DNA of 64,000 nt from Burkholderiaceae bacterium (GCA_021166835.1 JAJPEN010000090.1:1-64000), one strand, 5' to 3'. Counted from the first letter of the stretch, positions 18,273-28,656 are shown. Notes: generated by a model not told the origin, from the sequence alone. Made by a program: numbers and translations.

Positions 18273-20135
18273 TCAACCCCCCTGGTACATCGACTCGATC
18301 ATCGGCGCGTACTTCTTCTCCACGAACCGGCGCTTGAGCTTCATCGTGGGCGTCAGCTCCTCGTCCTCCGCCGTGAGCTGCGTCTCGATCAGCCGGAACG
18401 CCTTGATCTGCTCGACCCTCGCGAACCTGCGGTTCACCTTGTCGATCTCGCCCTGGATCAGCGCGACCACCGCGGGCGCGCGCGTCAGGCTCGCATAGTT
18501 CGAGAACGGAACGTCGTTGTCCTGCGCATACTTTTCGACGTTCTCCTGGTCGATCATGACGAGCGCGGTCAGGAACGGGCGCCGGTCGCCGATCACCACC
18601 GCGTCGGTAATGTACGGCGAGAACTTCAGCTCGTTCTCGATCTCGCTCGGCGTCACGTTCTTGCCGCCCGCCGTGATGATGATGTCCTTCATCCGGTCGG
18701 TGATGCGGAAATAGCCGTCGGCGTCCACCGTGCCTACGTCGCCGGTGTGCAGCCAGCCGTCGGCGTCGATCGCCTCGGCGGTCTTCCCGGGCTGGTTCAG
18801 GTAGCCCATGAAGACGTTCGGGCCGCGGATGAGCAGCTCCTTCGTCTCCGGATCTACGCGCACCTCGTTGTACGGCGCCGCGGTTCCGATCGAACCCGGC
18901 AGGATTCGGCCGGGCGGCATGCCGGTGGAGGCGCCGCACGATTCGGTCTGTCCCCATACCTCGAGCATCGGGACGCCCAGCGCGAGATACCAGCGCACGA
19001 GATCGGGCGAGATCGGTGCCGCTCCGGTGACGAGATAGCGCGCGCGGTGGATGCCGATCATCTTGCGCACGTTGTCGAGCGCGACGAAGCGCGCGGCGCG
19101 GAACGCCGCGCGCAGCGACAGCGACACCGGCTGGCCGGCGAGCACACGCTCGGCCACCCGCTGGCCTACGCCGATCGCCCAGCGGTAGGCGAGCCGCTGC
19201 AGGCGCGCGGCTTCGGACACGCCGATCGACACCGCCGAGTAGAACTTCTCCCAGACGCGAGGCACGGCAACGAACACCGTCGGTGCGATCTCGCGCACGT
19301 TCTCCGGAACCGTGTCGGGGTTCTCGACGAAGTTCAGCCGCGCACCCGAGTAGATCGCGAAATACTCGCCGCCCAGCCGCTCGGCGACGTGGCACAACGG
19401 CAGGAACGCCATGCGCTCGTCGTCGTCGCGCTGCGAGATGATGAGGTTGAAGCCGCGCACCGTGTAGACGAGGCCGCGATGGCTGTGCATCGCGCCCTTC
19501 GGGCGGCCGGTCGTTCCCGACGTGTAGATCAGGATCGCGAGGTCTTCGGGCCCGCGCGAGGCGCAGCGCCGCTCGAACTCGCCCGGATGCTGCGCGTCGT
19601 ATTGTCGGCCGGCTTCGCGCAGCGCGTCGAGGCTCATGACCATCGGGTCATCGAAGCGGTGCAGCCCCTCCATGTCGAAGACGATGATCCTGCGCAGCAG
19701 CGGCAGCTCGTCGCGCACTTCGAGCAGCTTGTCGAGCTGCTCGTCGTTCTCGACGAAGGCCACGACCGTCGACGAGTCGGCGCACAGATAGTGCACCTGC
19801 GCCGGCGCGTCGGTGGGGTAGATGCCGTTGGACACGCCGCCGGCGCACAGCACGCCGAGATCGGCGAGCACCCATTCGACGACGGTGTTCGACAGGATCG
19901 ACGCGCATTCGCCCGGCTCGAATCCGATCGATGCGAGCCCCATCGCGATCTCGCGCACCGCCTGCTCGGTCTCGCGCCAGCTCCAGCTGCGCCACAGCCC
20001 GAGTTCCTTCTCGCGCAGGAAGACCGCGTCGCCGCGCATCGCGACCGCGTTGCGGAACAACTCGGGAATCGTCTCGCCCGGCACGACGATTTTGGAATTC
20101 GGGCGGATGTGATCCAGATTCCACAGAACGATCAT
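18273..20135 (-). CDS. Long-chain-type acyl-CoA synthetase (AMP-forming)
   Basis: This 620-residue ANL-superfamily ligase activates a carboxylic acid to its CoA thioester. The P-loop motif YTSGTTGRPKGAMHSH lies near residues 214-229, followed by WGQTESCG and the hinge region HTGDVGTVDADGYFRITDRMKD. The C-terminal catalytic Lys region ends in TMKLKRRFV. The FAA1/FadD15-like length and order suggest medium- to long-chain or bulky acids. It starts 5 bases from the end of livF, in the same operon as a Liv transporter, which implies import followed by activation. Confidence 0.9.
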   Translation of the reverse strand: MIVLWNLDHIRPNSKIVVPGETIPELFRNAVAMRGDAVFLREKELGLWRSWSWRETEQAVREIAMGLASIGFEPGECASILSNTVVEWVLADLGVLCAGGVSNGIYPTDAPAQVHYLCADSSTVVAFVENDEQLDKLLEVRDELPLLRRIIVFDMEGLHRFDDPMVMSLDALREAGRQYDAQHPGEFERRCASRGPEDLAILIYTSGTTGRPKGAMHSHRGLVYTVRGFNLIISQRDDDERMAFLPLCHVAERLGGEYFAIYSGARLNFVENPDTVPENVREIAPTVFVAVPRVWEKFYSAVSIGVSEAARLQRLAYRWAIGVGQRVAERVLAGQPVSLSLRAAFRAARFVALDNVRKMIGIHRARYLVTGAAPISPDLVRWYLALGVPMLEVWGQTESCGASTGMPPGRILPGSIGTAAPYNEVRVDPETKELLIRGPNVFMGYLNQPGKTAEAIDADGWLHTGDVGTVDADGYFRITDRMKDIIITAGGKNVTPSEIENELKFSPYITDAVVIGDRRPFLTALVMIDQENVEKYAQDNDVPFSNYASLTRAPAVVALIQGEIDKVNRRFARVEQIKAFRLIETQLTAEDEELTPTMKLKRRFVEKKYAPMIESMYQGG

Positions 20136-20139
20136 CGCG

Positions 20140-20931
20140 TCACCGCCACGTCTTCTTGCGCTTCCAGCGCCGCTCGCCGCGCGCGCCGGCTTCGCGGATG
20201 CCGAGATAGAACTCGCGGATGTCCTCCTTCTCGCGCAGCACCTCGCAGCGGTCCTCCATCACGATGCGGCCGTTCTCGAGCACGTAGCCGTAGTCGGCCG
20301 CGTTCAGCGCCATGTTCGCGTTCTGCTCGACGAGCAGCATGGTCGTTCCGCGCTCGCGGTTGATGCGCACGACGATCTCGAAGATCTCCTTGGTGAGCTT
20401 CGGCGACAGCCCCAGGCTCGGCTCGTCGAGCAGGATCAGCTGCGGCGCGGCCATGATCGCCCGCGAGATCGCGAGCATCTGCTGCTGCCCGCCGGAGAGC
20501 AACCCCGCGTTCTGATCGGCGCGCTCGCGCAGGATCGGGAAGTAGCGGTACACCGCCTCCAGATCACGCGCGATCACGTCGCGGTCGCGCCGGGTGTAGG
20601 CGCCCATCATCAGGTTGTCGCGCACCGACAGCAGCGGGAACACCTCGCGGCCTTCGGGCACGTGGCTCAGTCCGCGAACGACGATGTGCGCCGGATCCTT
20701 CGCGGTGATGTCCTCACCGCGAAACAGGATCGACCCGCGACGCGGATCGATGATCCCGGAGATCGTCTTCAGGATCGTCGTCTTGCCCGCGCCGTTCGGG
20801 CCGAGCACCGTGACGATGCGGCCTTCGGGAACCTGCAGGCTGACGCCGCGGATCGCCTTGATCGGTCCGTAGGCGCTCTCCACGTTCTGCAGCCTCAGCA
20901 CCGGATCGGTGGTCGGCGGAATCCCGGTCAT
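20140..20931 (-). CDS. livF: Liv-type ABC transporter ATP-binding protein LivF
   Basis: This is a 263-residue ATPase of a branched-chain-type uptake transporter. Walker A is GPNGAGKT (about residue 42), the signature is LSGGQQQ and Walker B is LILLDEPSLGL. The C-terminus is extended and basic. The ATG at 20931 overlaps the livG stop by 4 bases, so the two are translationally coupled. Confidence 0.93.
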   Translation of the reverse strand: MTGIPPTTDPVLRLQNVESAYGPIKAIRGVSLQVPEGRIVTVLGPNGAGKTTILKTISGIIDPRRGSILFRGEDITAKDPAHIVVRGLSHVPEGREVFPLLSVRDNLMMGAYTRRDRDVIARDLEAVYRYFPILRERADQNAGLLSGGQQQMLAISRAIMAAPQLILLDEPSLGLSPKLTKEIFEIVVRINRERGTTMLLVEQNANMALNAADYGYVLENGRIVMEDRCEVLREKEDIREFYLGIREAGARGERRWKRKKTWR

Positions 20932-21725
20932 GCGACCCGCCTCAGCGAAGTCGCGTCGTCGGCGGTGCCCAGGTACGCCTCGACGACGGACGGGTCGTTC
21001 TGCACCTGCGCCGGAGTGCCCACGGCGAGCACCTCGCCCTGGTTCATCGCGAGCACGCGATCGGAGACCTTCGAGACCAGCGACATGTCGTGCTCGACCA
21101 TCAGCACGGTGATGCCCAGGTCGTCGCGGATGTCCTCGATCCAGAACGCCATGTCGCCGGTTTCCTCGACGTTCAGCCCCGACGAAGGCTCGTCGAGCAG
21201 CAGCAGGCGCGGCTCCATGCACAGCGCGCGCGCCAGCTCGACGACCTTGCGCACCCCGTAGGGCAGCCCGGCGACCATCGTGTCGCGGTAGTGCTGCAGG
21301 TCGAGGAAATCGATCACTTCCTCGACCTTGCGCCGCGTCTCGCGCTCGGCGCGGCGCACGCCGGGGGCGAAGACCAGTTCGCTCCAGAAGCCGCTGCGCC
21401 GATGCATGTGCCGGCCGATCAGCAGGTTCTGCAGCACGGTCGCGTGCTCGAACAGCTCGATGTTCTGGAAGGTGCGTGCGATGCCGAGGTCGGCGATGCG
21501 ATGCGGGGGAGAGCGGTCGATACGAACGCCGTCGAACTCGATGGTGCCGGAGGTCGGCGTGTAGATGCGGCTGATCAGGTTGAAGACCGTCGTCTTGCCG
21601 GCGCCGTTCGGACCGATCAGCGTGAAGACGCCGCCCCTCGGCACGTCGAAGCTCACGCCGTTGACGGCGAGCACGCCGCCGAAGCGTACCGTGAGATCGC
21701 GCGCGGACAGCAGCAGGTCGCTCAT
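20928..21725 (-). CDS. livG: Liv-type ABC transporter ATP-binding protein LivG
   Basis: This 265-residue ATPase partners LivF. Walker A is GPNGAGKT (about residue 39) and Walker B is LLLLDEPSSGLN. The signature is LPYGVRK rather than LSGGQ, which is normal for LivG. It overlaps livM at its start and livF at its end by 4 bases each. Confidence 0.93.
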   Translation of the reverse strand: MSDLLLSARDLTVRFGGVLAVNGVSFDVPRGGVFTLIGPNGAGKTTVFNLISRIYTPTSGTIEFDGVRIDRSPPHRIADLGIARTFQNIELFEHATVLQNLLIGRHMHRRSGFWSELVFAPGVRRAERETRRKVEEVIDFLDLQHYRDTMVAGLPYGVRKVVELARALCMEPRLLLLDEPSSGLNVEETGDMAFWIEDIRDDLGITVLMVEHDMSLVSKVSDRVLAMNQGEVLAVGTPAQVQNDPSVVEAYLGTADDATSLRRVA

Positions 21726-22798
21726 CGCAGCCGATCCGACTTCTGGAAGGACTTCTGCCGGCGGAACATGCCGGCGCGGTAGAACGGGAACAGGTCGAAC
21801 CAGGTGCGCAGCTTCAGCCAGCGGCCGTACAGCCCCATCGGCTCGAAGAGCACGAAGGCGATCAGCACGATTCCGTAGACGAAGGCCTGCAGGCCGGTGG
21901 CCTCGGCGACCGCCCCGGGAAGGTAGTCTTTCCCGAGCGTGATCAGCTGCGGCATCGTGATCAGGAACAGGGCGCCGAGGAACGCGCCGTGGATCGAGCC
22001 GAGCCCGCCGATGACGATCATCAGCAGCAGGTCGATCGACTGCAGGATGCCGAACTGGTCGGGCGAGAGGAAGCGGATCTGGTGCGCGTAGAGCGCGCCG
22101 CCCACGCCCGCGAGCGCGGCCGACACCATGAACGACAGCGTCTTGTAGCGCGCGAGATGGATGCCCATGCTCTGTGCGGAGATCTCGGAGTCGCGAATGG
22201 CGACGAAGGCGCGTCCGGTAGGCGCGCGCAGCAGGTTCAGCACGGCGAGCGTCGCGATCACGGCGACCGCCAGGCAGACGAAGTAGAACGACGCCGGGGT
22301 GTCGGCCTTCCAGCCGAAGACGTCGAGCGCGGGCACGATCTTCCCGGCGTTGCCGCCGGTCACGCTCTCCCAGCGCGCGAGGATCTCTTCGACGATGAAG
22401 CCGAAGGCGAGGGTGGCGATCGCGAGATAGATTCCTTTCACGCGCAGCGCCGGAAGGCCGACGATCGCGCCGACCGCCGCCGACAGCGCGGTGGCCGCGG
22501 CGAGCGACAGCGGGAAGGGCCAGCCCATCGAGGCGAGCACGGTCTCCGTGTAGGCGCCCACGCCGAGGAACGCCGCGTGCCCCAGCGAGAACAGGCCCGT
22601 GTAGCCGGCGAGCAGCATCAATCCGACGCCGACCACGCCGTAGATCAGCACGAAAGTGAGCTGCGCGAGCCAGTATTCCGGCAGCCACGCCGGCGCGATG
22701 ACGAGCAGCACGAGCAGCAGGCCGTACCAGAGCCGGTCGCCCGCGTGGCGGGCGAGATCGATGTCCTGGTCGTAGCGGGTCTTGAAGAGGAAACGCAT
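21722..22798 (-). CDS. livM: Liv-type ABC transporter permease LivM
   Basis: This inner-membrane permease of 358 residues has about 8-10 hydrophobic helices. The conserved GYTGLFSLGHAAFLGVGAY segment lies near residues 65-83, and the family segment AIRDSEISAQSMGI near 200. It sits between livH (6 bases away) and livG (4-base overlap). The short cytoplasmic N-terminus begins MRFLFKTRYDQDIDLARHAG. Despite being a membrane protein its DNA is as GC-rich as the rest of the window. Confidence 0.93.
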   Translation of the reverse strand: MRFLFKTRYDQDIDLARHAGDRLWYGLLLVLLVIAPAWLPEYWLAQLTFVLIYGVVGVGLMLLAGYTGLFSLGHAAFLGVGAYTETVLASMGWPFPLSLAAATALSAAVGAIVGLPALRVKGIYLAIATLAFGFIVEEILARWESVTGGNAGKIVPALDVFGWKADTPASFYFVCLAVAVIATLAVLNLLRAPTGRAFVAIRDSEISAQSMGIHLARYKTLSFMVSAALAGVGGALYAHQIRFLSPDQFGILQSIDLLLMIVIGGLGSIHGAFLGALFLITMPQLITLGKDYLPGAVAEATGLQAFVYGIVLIAFVLFEPMGLYGRWLKLRTWFDLFPFYRAGMFRRQKSFQKSDRLR

Positions 22799-22804
22799 CG
22801 CCCG

Positions 22805-23680
22805 CTACACCTTCTTCGCGAGGTTTTCGCCGAACAGGCCGTTCGGCCGGATCGCGAGCATCAGCAGGACGACGACGTAGGCGGCGACGTCCTTGAAGCC
22901 TTCCGGCAGGAAGAAGCCCGACAGCGATTCGACGACGCCGATGACGAGGCCGCCGACGATCGCGCCCGGCAGGCTGCCGAATCCGCCGACGACCGCTGCC
23001 GGAAAGGCCTTCAGGCCGATGAAGCCCATGTTCACGTGCACGAAGGTGATCGGCGCGAGCAGCAGTCCGGCGATCGCCGCGACGCCGGCGGCCAGCCCCC
23101 AGACCAGGCCGTTCAGGCGCTTGACCGGAATGCCCATGTAGTAGGCGGCGAGCTGGTTCTGCGAGCTGGCCTGCATCGCCACGCCGATGCGGCTGAAGCG
23201 GAACATCAGGTACAGCAACGCGCAGAGCAGGGCGGTACAGACGATGACGACCAGATGCTCGACGGCGAGCACCAGGCCGCCGGCTTGCACGATCTCGTTG
23301 CGATACGGCACGGCCAGCGTGTGCGTTTCGGTGCCGACGTTCGGGATCATCGTGATCGCCCCGCGCGCGACGTAGCCGATGCCGATGGTGACCATCACGA
23401 TCGAGAATGCGGGCTGGCCGAGGATCGGGCGGACGACGGCGAACTCCAGCGCGATGCCGAAGAGCATCATCGCCGCGATCGCCGCGATCGCGGCCAGCCA
23501 GAACGGAAAGCCCAGGCCGGCGATCAGCGCCAGACCGAGGAAGGCGCCGAGCATCATCAGCTCGCCCTGCGCGAAGCTGACCGTTTCGGTGGCCTTGTAG
23601 ATCAGGACGAAGCCGAGCGCGATCAGCCCGTAGATACAGCCCTGAGCGATGCCGCTCACGAGCAACTGCAGTATCTGCAA
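22805..23680 (-). CDS. livH: Liv-type ABC transporter permease LivH
   Basis: This permease of 291 residues carries the typical start QILQLLVSGIAQGCIYGLIALGF and the motifs TETVSFAQGELMM, AAYYMGIP and GGFGSLPGAIVGG. No ATG lies near the family start. I chose the TTG at 23680, which has GAGGAG nine bases upstream. It leads the livHMGF block. About 160 bases separate it from the acyl-CoA dehydrogenase upstream. Confidence 0.9.
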   Translation of the reverse strand: MQILQLLVSGIAQGCIYGLIALGFVLIYKATETVSFAQGELMMLGAFLGLALIAGLGFPFWLAAIAAIAAMMLFGIALEFAVVRPILGQPAFSIVMVTIGIGYVARGAITMIPNVGTETHTLAVPYRNEIVQAGGLVLAVEHLVVIVCTALLCALLYLMFRFSRIGVAMQASSQNQLAAYYMGIPVKRLNGLVWGLAAGVAAIAGLLLAPITFVHVNMGFIGLKAFPAAVVGGFGSLPGAIVGGLVIGVVESLSGFFLPEGFKDVAAYVVVLLMLAIRPNGLFGENLAKKV

Positions 23681-23840
23681 GAACCCTGTCTCCTCGTTTT
23701 CTTGTCGTGCTGCGCCGGTCGAGCGGCGCGCCGATGGTAATACGGAAAAGCGCCTTCGGCGTGGATCGGGAAATCCCGAGCAGGGGCGCCGTCCGGCTGC
23801 CGAAAACCGCCCGGGCGACCCCTCCTGTTGCCGCGCGGGA

Positions 23841-24980
23841 TCAGGCTGCGACCAGCCGGTCGCTGAAGGCTCCGAGATGATGATCGGCGTCGCCGAAGGT
23901 CGCATCGATCATCGTGAGCCGCTTGAAGCGATGGCTGACGTCCAGTTCGTCGACGACCCCCATCCCGCCGTGCAACTGGACCGCCTCCTGGCCGACCCGG
24001 TGCGCCGCCTGCCCGACGTACGCCTTGGCGGCCGACACCGCACGGCGGCGCTCGGCCGCGTCGGGCGAATCGGCCCGGATCGACGCGAGGATGGCCATCG
24101 AGCGCGCCTGCTCGGTCGCGACCACCATGTCGACCAGGCGGTGCCGCAGTGCCTGGAAATCCGCCAGCGGTTGGCCGAACTGCCTGCGCATCTTCAGGTA
24201 TACGAGCGTCTCCTCGTTGAGCGCTTCCATGATGCCGACGGCCTCGGCGCACAAGGCGGCGATCGCGCGGTCGATCGCGCGTTCGATCCGCGGCAGCGCG
24301 TGGTCGCGGGGACCGAGCAGCGCCTGCTCGGGCACGTGCACGTCGGCCAGCTCGACTTCGGCGACGTGACTGCCGTCGTGCGTCGGGCAGCTGCGAAGGC
24401 TCAGCCCGGGCGCGGAACGATCGACGAGAAACAGCGAGATTCCGTGCTCGTCGCGAACGCTGCCCTGCGTGCGCGCCGAAACGATCAGCTTGTCCGCGGC
24501 AGGACCACCGAGCACGATCGACTTCAGGCCGTTCAGGACGTAGCCGTTGCCGCGCTCCCTCGACCGGGTGGCCACGCGCGGCAGTTCATGGCGCGTGCCG
24601 GGCTCGTGATGCGCGAGCGCCATCAGCAGCTGGCCTGTCGCGATGGAGCCGGCCAATGCCCGTTGCGCTTCGTTGCCCGCATCGCACAACAGGCTGCCGC
24701 ACAGGACGACCGTGGGCAGGTAGGGTTCGACGGCAAGGGCGCGGCCGAGCAGCTCCATCACCAGCATCGTGTCGACCGCGCTTCCGCGCCGGCCCACGAG
24801 GTCCTCGGGGAACGGCGCGCCGAGAATCCCCAGCTCGGCGAATCGTGCCCAGATCTGTCGACTGAATCCTTCTTCGGACGCCATCCGCGCGCGGCGCTTC
24901 GCGGAGTCGTACTCCCTCGCGAGAAAGCGCCCGAGCGTTTCCTGCAGGGCCCGTTGTTCTTCGTCGTAGTCGAAGTGCAC
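23841..24980 (-). CDS. Acyl-CoA dehydrogenase, PimD-like small subunit type
   Basis: This is a 379-residue acyl-CoA dehydrogenase family protein. The fold-typical MHFDYDEEQRALQETLGRFLA start, VLNGLKSIVLGG and the C-terminal QLHGGMGVVDELDVSHRFKRL are present. It lies 27 bases downstream of a second, different dehydrogenase gene. Paired large and small dehydrogenases of this kind are known for pimeloyl-CoA (PimC/PimD) and cyclohexane- or steroid-type acids, where they form heteromers. The usual SEP..GSD flavin loop is poorly conserved here, which supports a partner-dependent small subunit. Confidence 0.85.
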   Translation of the reverse strand: MHFDYDEEQRALQETLGRFLAREYDSAKRRARMASEEGFSRQIWARFAELGILGAPFPEDLVGRRGSAVDTMLVMELLGRALAVEPYLPTVVLCGSLLCDAGNEAQRALAGSIATGQLLMALAHHEPGTRHELPRVATRSRERGNGYVLNGLKSIVLGGPAADKLIVSARTQGSVRDEHGISLFLVDRSAPGLSLRSCPTHDGSHVAEVELADVHVPEQALLGPRDHALPRIERAIDRAIAALCAEAVGIMEALNEETLVYLKMRRQFGQPLADFQALRHRLVDMVVATEQARSMAILASIRADSPDAAERRRAVSAAKAYVGQAAHRVGQEAVQLHGGMGVVDELDVSHRFKRLTMIDATFGDADHHLGAFSDRLVAA

Positions 24981-25007
24981 TGCTTTCTGCCCGCCCCGGA
25001 GTTGCTT

Positions 25008-26213
<1,206 letters not shown>

Positions 26214-26275
26214 GCAGCTTCCCGGTGGCCGCCGCTCGGTGCTTTCCGTCGAGTGCTCGCGCTCAGTTCTCGCGC

Positions 26276-27442
26276 TCAGTGCTCGCCAAAGTATCCCGAG
26301 GTCGTTACCCAGCGCCCGTCGCGGATCTCGGCGAAGCGGTACAGGCTCGAGCCCAGCCGCTTCGTCGCACTGAAAGTCATTTCCGGGCTCCCGAAGATGT
26401 CGGTCGGGAAGCGCGTCTGTTCGATGGCGTGGACCAACGCGTCGGTGCTCAGCTCGCGACCGGCCTTGTCGAGCGCGACGATCATCGCCTCGGCGTTGGC
26501 GTATCCGTAGACCGAATGCATCCAGGGCTCTTCGCCGAACCGGGTCTTGTAGCGCTGGATCCAGTCGCGGACCTCGGGCGATCCGCTGTCCGCGTAGGGA
26601 ACGGCTGCCGTGTGTGTGGCGACGATCCCGTCCATTGCGTGGCCGCCGAGCTTGTGGATCTGGTCGTAGTAGATCCCGGTGGTCCCGAGGAACACTGGGC
26701 TGAAGCCCGTCTTCTTCGCCTCGGAGACCGCGCCGATCGTTTCGCGAACGAGCGTGCCGAGGACGACGAGATCGCAGCCCGCGCCTTTCATTCGGGCGAT
26801 CTGCGACGAGAAGTCGGTGGCGCCCCGCTTGTACGACGTCTTCTCGGCCAGCTGCATGTCGATGGTCTTCAAGCCGTCCTCGGCGCCCTTCAGGTGCTCG
26901 ATTCCGTAGTCGTCGTCCTGGTAGAGGATGCACGCCTTCTTCAGCGCCCGCTGCTTCACGAGCACCGGCACCGACTGGCGCGCCTGGTCGTAGTAGGGCG
27001 TGAAGGAGGAGAACTTCAGGCGATGCACCGGGTCGAACATCTGGCGTGCCGGGCTGAACGGAAACAGGTTGATCACGTTCCGTTCGAACAGGAGCGGCAT
27101 CACGGCGACGTTCGTCGCCGTGCCGATGTGACCGAGCATCAGGAAGATCCGGTCCTGCTCGAGCAGCTTGTGCGTCGCCAGGACGGCACGCTTCGGGTCG
27201 TATGCGTGGTCTTCCACGACGAAACGGAGCTTCCGGCCATGGACGCCGCCCTTTTCGTTCTGCTCCTCGATGCGCATCAGCATCCCGTTGCGGCTCGCCT
27301 TCCCGAGGCTGGCGATCGGACCCGAAAGATCCTGCAGGGATCCGATCACGATCTCGTTGTCGGACACCCCTTGCGTCTGGGCCGCGGCCGGCCCCGCTGC
27401 CAGTGCCGTTGCGGTCACGATCATCAGCAGTTTCGAGCGCAT
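26276..27442 (-). CDS. ABC transporter substrate-binding protein (copy 2)
   Basis: This is a second LivK-type periplasmic binding protein of 388 residues. Its signal peptide MRSKLLMIVTATALAAGPAAA is followed by QTQGVSDNEIVIGSLQDLSGP. It is paralogous to the protein at 17068-18225, with long stretches of near-identity such as YKRGATDFSSQIARMK. It is the first gene after a probable operator-promoter, so the transcription unit may run from here through both dehydrogenases to the transporter. Two binding proteins for one permease would widen the ligand range. Confidence 0.92.
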   Translation of the reverse strand: MRSKLLMIVTATALAAGPAAAQTQGVSDNEIVIGSLQDLSGPIASLGKASRNGMLMRIEEQNEKGGVHGRKLRFVVEDHAYDPKRAVLATHKLLEQDRIFLMLGHIGTATNVAVMPLLFERNVINLFPFSPARQMFDPVHRLKFSSFTPYYDQARQSVPVLVKQRALKKACILYQDDDYGIEHLKGAEDGLKTIDMQLAEKTSYKRGATDFSSQIARMKGAGCDLVVLGTLVRETIGAVSEAKKTGFSPVFLGTTGIYYDQIHKLGGHAMDGIVATHTAAVPYADSGSPEVRDWIQRYKTRFGEEPWMHSVYGYANAEAMIVALDKAGRELSTDALVHAIEQTRFPTDIFGSPEMTFSATKRLGSSLYRFAEIRDGRWVTTSGYFGEH

Positions 27443-27501
27443 GTCTTCTCCGTTTTCCTGGGTCGGCGACGGGCCGCAGCGGTCGCGGTGGGAAATACCG
27501 T

Positions 27502-27525
27502 ACGATCAGTCTAATTACCGATCGT
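27502..27525. promoter_or_regulatory. Candidate operator upstream of the transporter/dehydrogenase operon
   Basis: ACGATC (27502-27507) and GATCGT (27520-27525) form a perfect inverted repeat with a 12-base AT-rich spacer, 60 bases upstream of the binding-protein start. The right half lies within ACCGATCGTT, similar to half sites of TetR-family regulators. The adjacent TetR-fusion gene is the obvious candidate regulator. This is inference. Confidence 0.45.
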
Positions 27526-27532
27526 TCATAAG

Positions 27533-28576
27533 TCAACGGAGACGCAGCATGTCCGTCGTCGGTCCCGCGGCGTTTCCCCGGCCGGCCAGCATCTCCGCGT
27601 AGAGCGTGCTGATCGCCTCGGCCACGCGCTCGCCGCTCCAGCCGCCTTTCGGGTCGTACCACTTGGTCACCCACGCGAGTCCGCCGGTGATCAGCAACGA
27701 AGCCAACCGGGGATCACAGGGCAGGATCGAACCATCGGCGACGCCCTCGGCGATCCAGTCGCGCAACTCGTGATCGAGCGCTCTTCGCTGCGCGAGAATT
27801 TCCTCGGCCTGCTCCGGCGCGAGCGCTCCATCTTCGAGGAGGATGAAGGTCACGGTGGGCGAGGCCGCGATCGCGGCAACGTAGTTGAAGATCATCCGCC
27901 GCACCTTGCCGAGCCCGGTGCTCTCGACGGCCGCGTCGTCGCGCGCGGCGCGGGCCGCCTGCAGCGAGCGCAGGTGCACGTTGTAGAGCAGTTCCCGCTT
28001 GCTCGTCACGTAGTTGTAGAGCGCCGCCTTGGTGATGCCCAGTTCCTTCGCCAGGTTGCTCAAGGAGGTGCCGTGATACCCGTGCTCGTTGAACCAGCGC
28101 GCTGCCGTTTCGTAAAGAACCTCTTCCTTCAGTTCGCGCTGCTCGCGGCGGCCCGGTATGCGACTGCCCCAGGTCGCCGTCCGGACCGGGATATCGGGCT
28201 TCCCGGGTTTTCCGGCCTTCACGGGCTTGTCGTCGGCCGGTCTCGTTCGCGTCGAGACGGGCCTCGCTTCCGATTTCATCTCCTTTCTGCTGCGGGCGGG
28301 GTCGATTCCCTGCGCGAGCAGGCGACGCGCTTCGTCGCGCATTTCCCTCGCGCCCTCGATCCAGGCGCCGGAGGCCTCGTCCCGATGGCCCGAGAGCGGA
28401 ACGACCGGGTAGGCGCCGAGCGCCAGGCGCTTCTCCTTTCCGCCGAAACGGTACTTGAAGCGCCACAGCTTTCCGCCGGCCGGCGAGATTTCGAGGTAGA
28501 GCCCGCCGCCGTCGAACAGGCGAACGGGCTTCTCGGCGGGCCTGGCGCGGCGGATCGCGGTGTCGGTAAGGGGCAT
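27533..28576 (-). CDS. TetR-family regulator fused to an integrase arm-binding (DUF4102) domain
   Basis: The 347-residue reading frame has two unrelated parts. Residues 1-98 match the N-terminal arm-type DNA-binding domain of P4-like tyrosine integrases (MPLTDTAIRRARPAEKPVRL, DGGGLYLEI, WRFKYRFGGKEKRLALGAYP, RDEARRLLAQGIDPA). A Lys/Pro-rich linker follows (99-143). Residues 147-200 are a TetR helix-turn-helix (GTSLSNLAKELGITKAALYNYVTSK), and the rest is a ligand-binding helical domain. No integrase catalytic domain is present. Translation could instead begin at Met100, which is directly preceded by AAGGAG, though with almost no spacing. It lies upstream of the transporter/dehydrogenase operon, its likely target. 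Confidence 0.8.
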   Translation of the reverse strand: MPLTDTAIRRARPAEKPVRLFDGGGLYLEISPAGGKLWRFKYRFGGKEKRLALGAYPVVPLSGHRDEASGAWIEGAREMRDEARRLLAQGIDPARSRKEMKSEARPVSTRTRPADDKPVKAGKPGKPDIPVRTATWGSRIPGRREQRELKEEVLYETAARWFNEHGYHGTSLSNLAKELGITKAALYNYVTSKRELLYNVHLRSLQAARAARDDAAVESTGLGKVRRMIFNYVAAIAASPTVTFILLEDGALAPEQAEEILAQRRALDHELRDWIAEGVADGSILPCDPRLASLLITGGLAWVTKWYDPKGGWSGERVAEAISTLYAEMLAGRGNAAGPTTDMLRLR

Positions 28577-28601
28577 CGGGGTCAGGGGGGTCAGAGGAAC
28601 A

Positions 28602-28621
28602 TATGCCCCCGATTATGCCCC
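28602..28621. repeat. TATGCCCC direct repeats upstream of the integrase-TetR fusion
   Basis: TATGCCCCC (28602-28610) and TATGCCCC (28614-28621) are direct repeats at a 12-base interval, 26-45 bases upstream of the fusion gene start. Such TATGCCCCC-like repeats are commonly seen just upstream of P4-type integrase genes of this domain type, where they may be arm-type binding sites. Their presence suggests that the integrase promoter region was captured along with the N-terminal domain. Confidence 0.5.
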
Positions 28622-28656
28622 AACGTGCGTCGCCCTGGGGGCGGCTCTGGAACTCT

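Noticed and set aside
27533..28576. A complete integrase or mobile island at the DUF4102 domain
   Set aside because: No catalytic R-H-R-Y integrase domain, no flanking tRNA and no phage or plasmid genes nearby. Only the N-terminal domain is left, fused to TetR.
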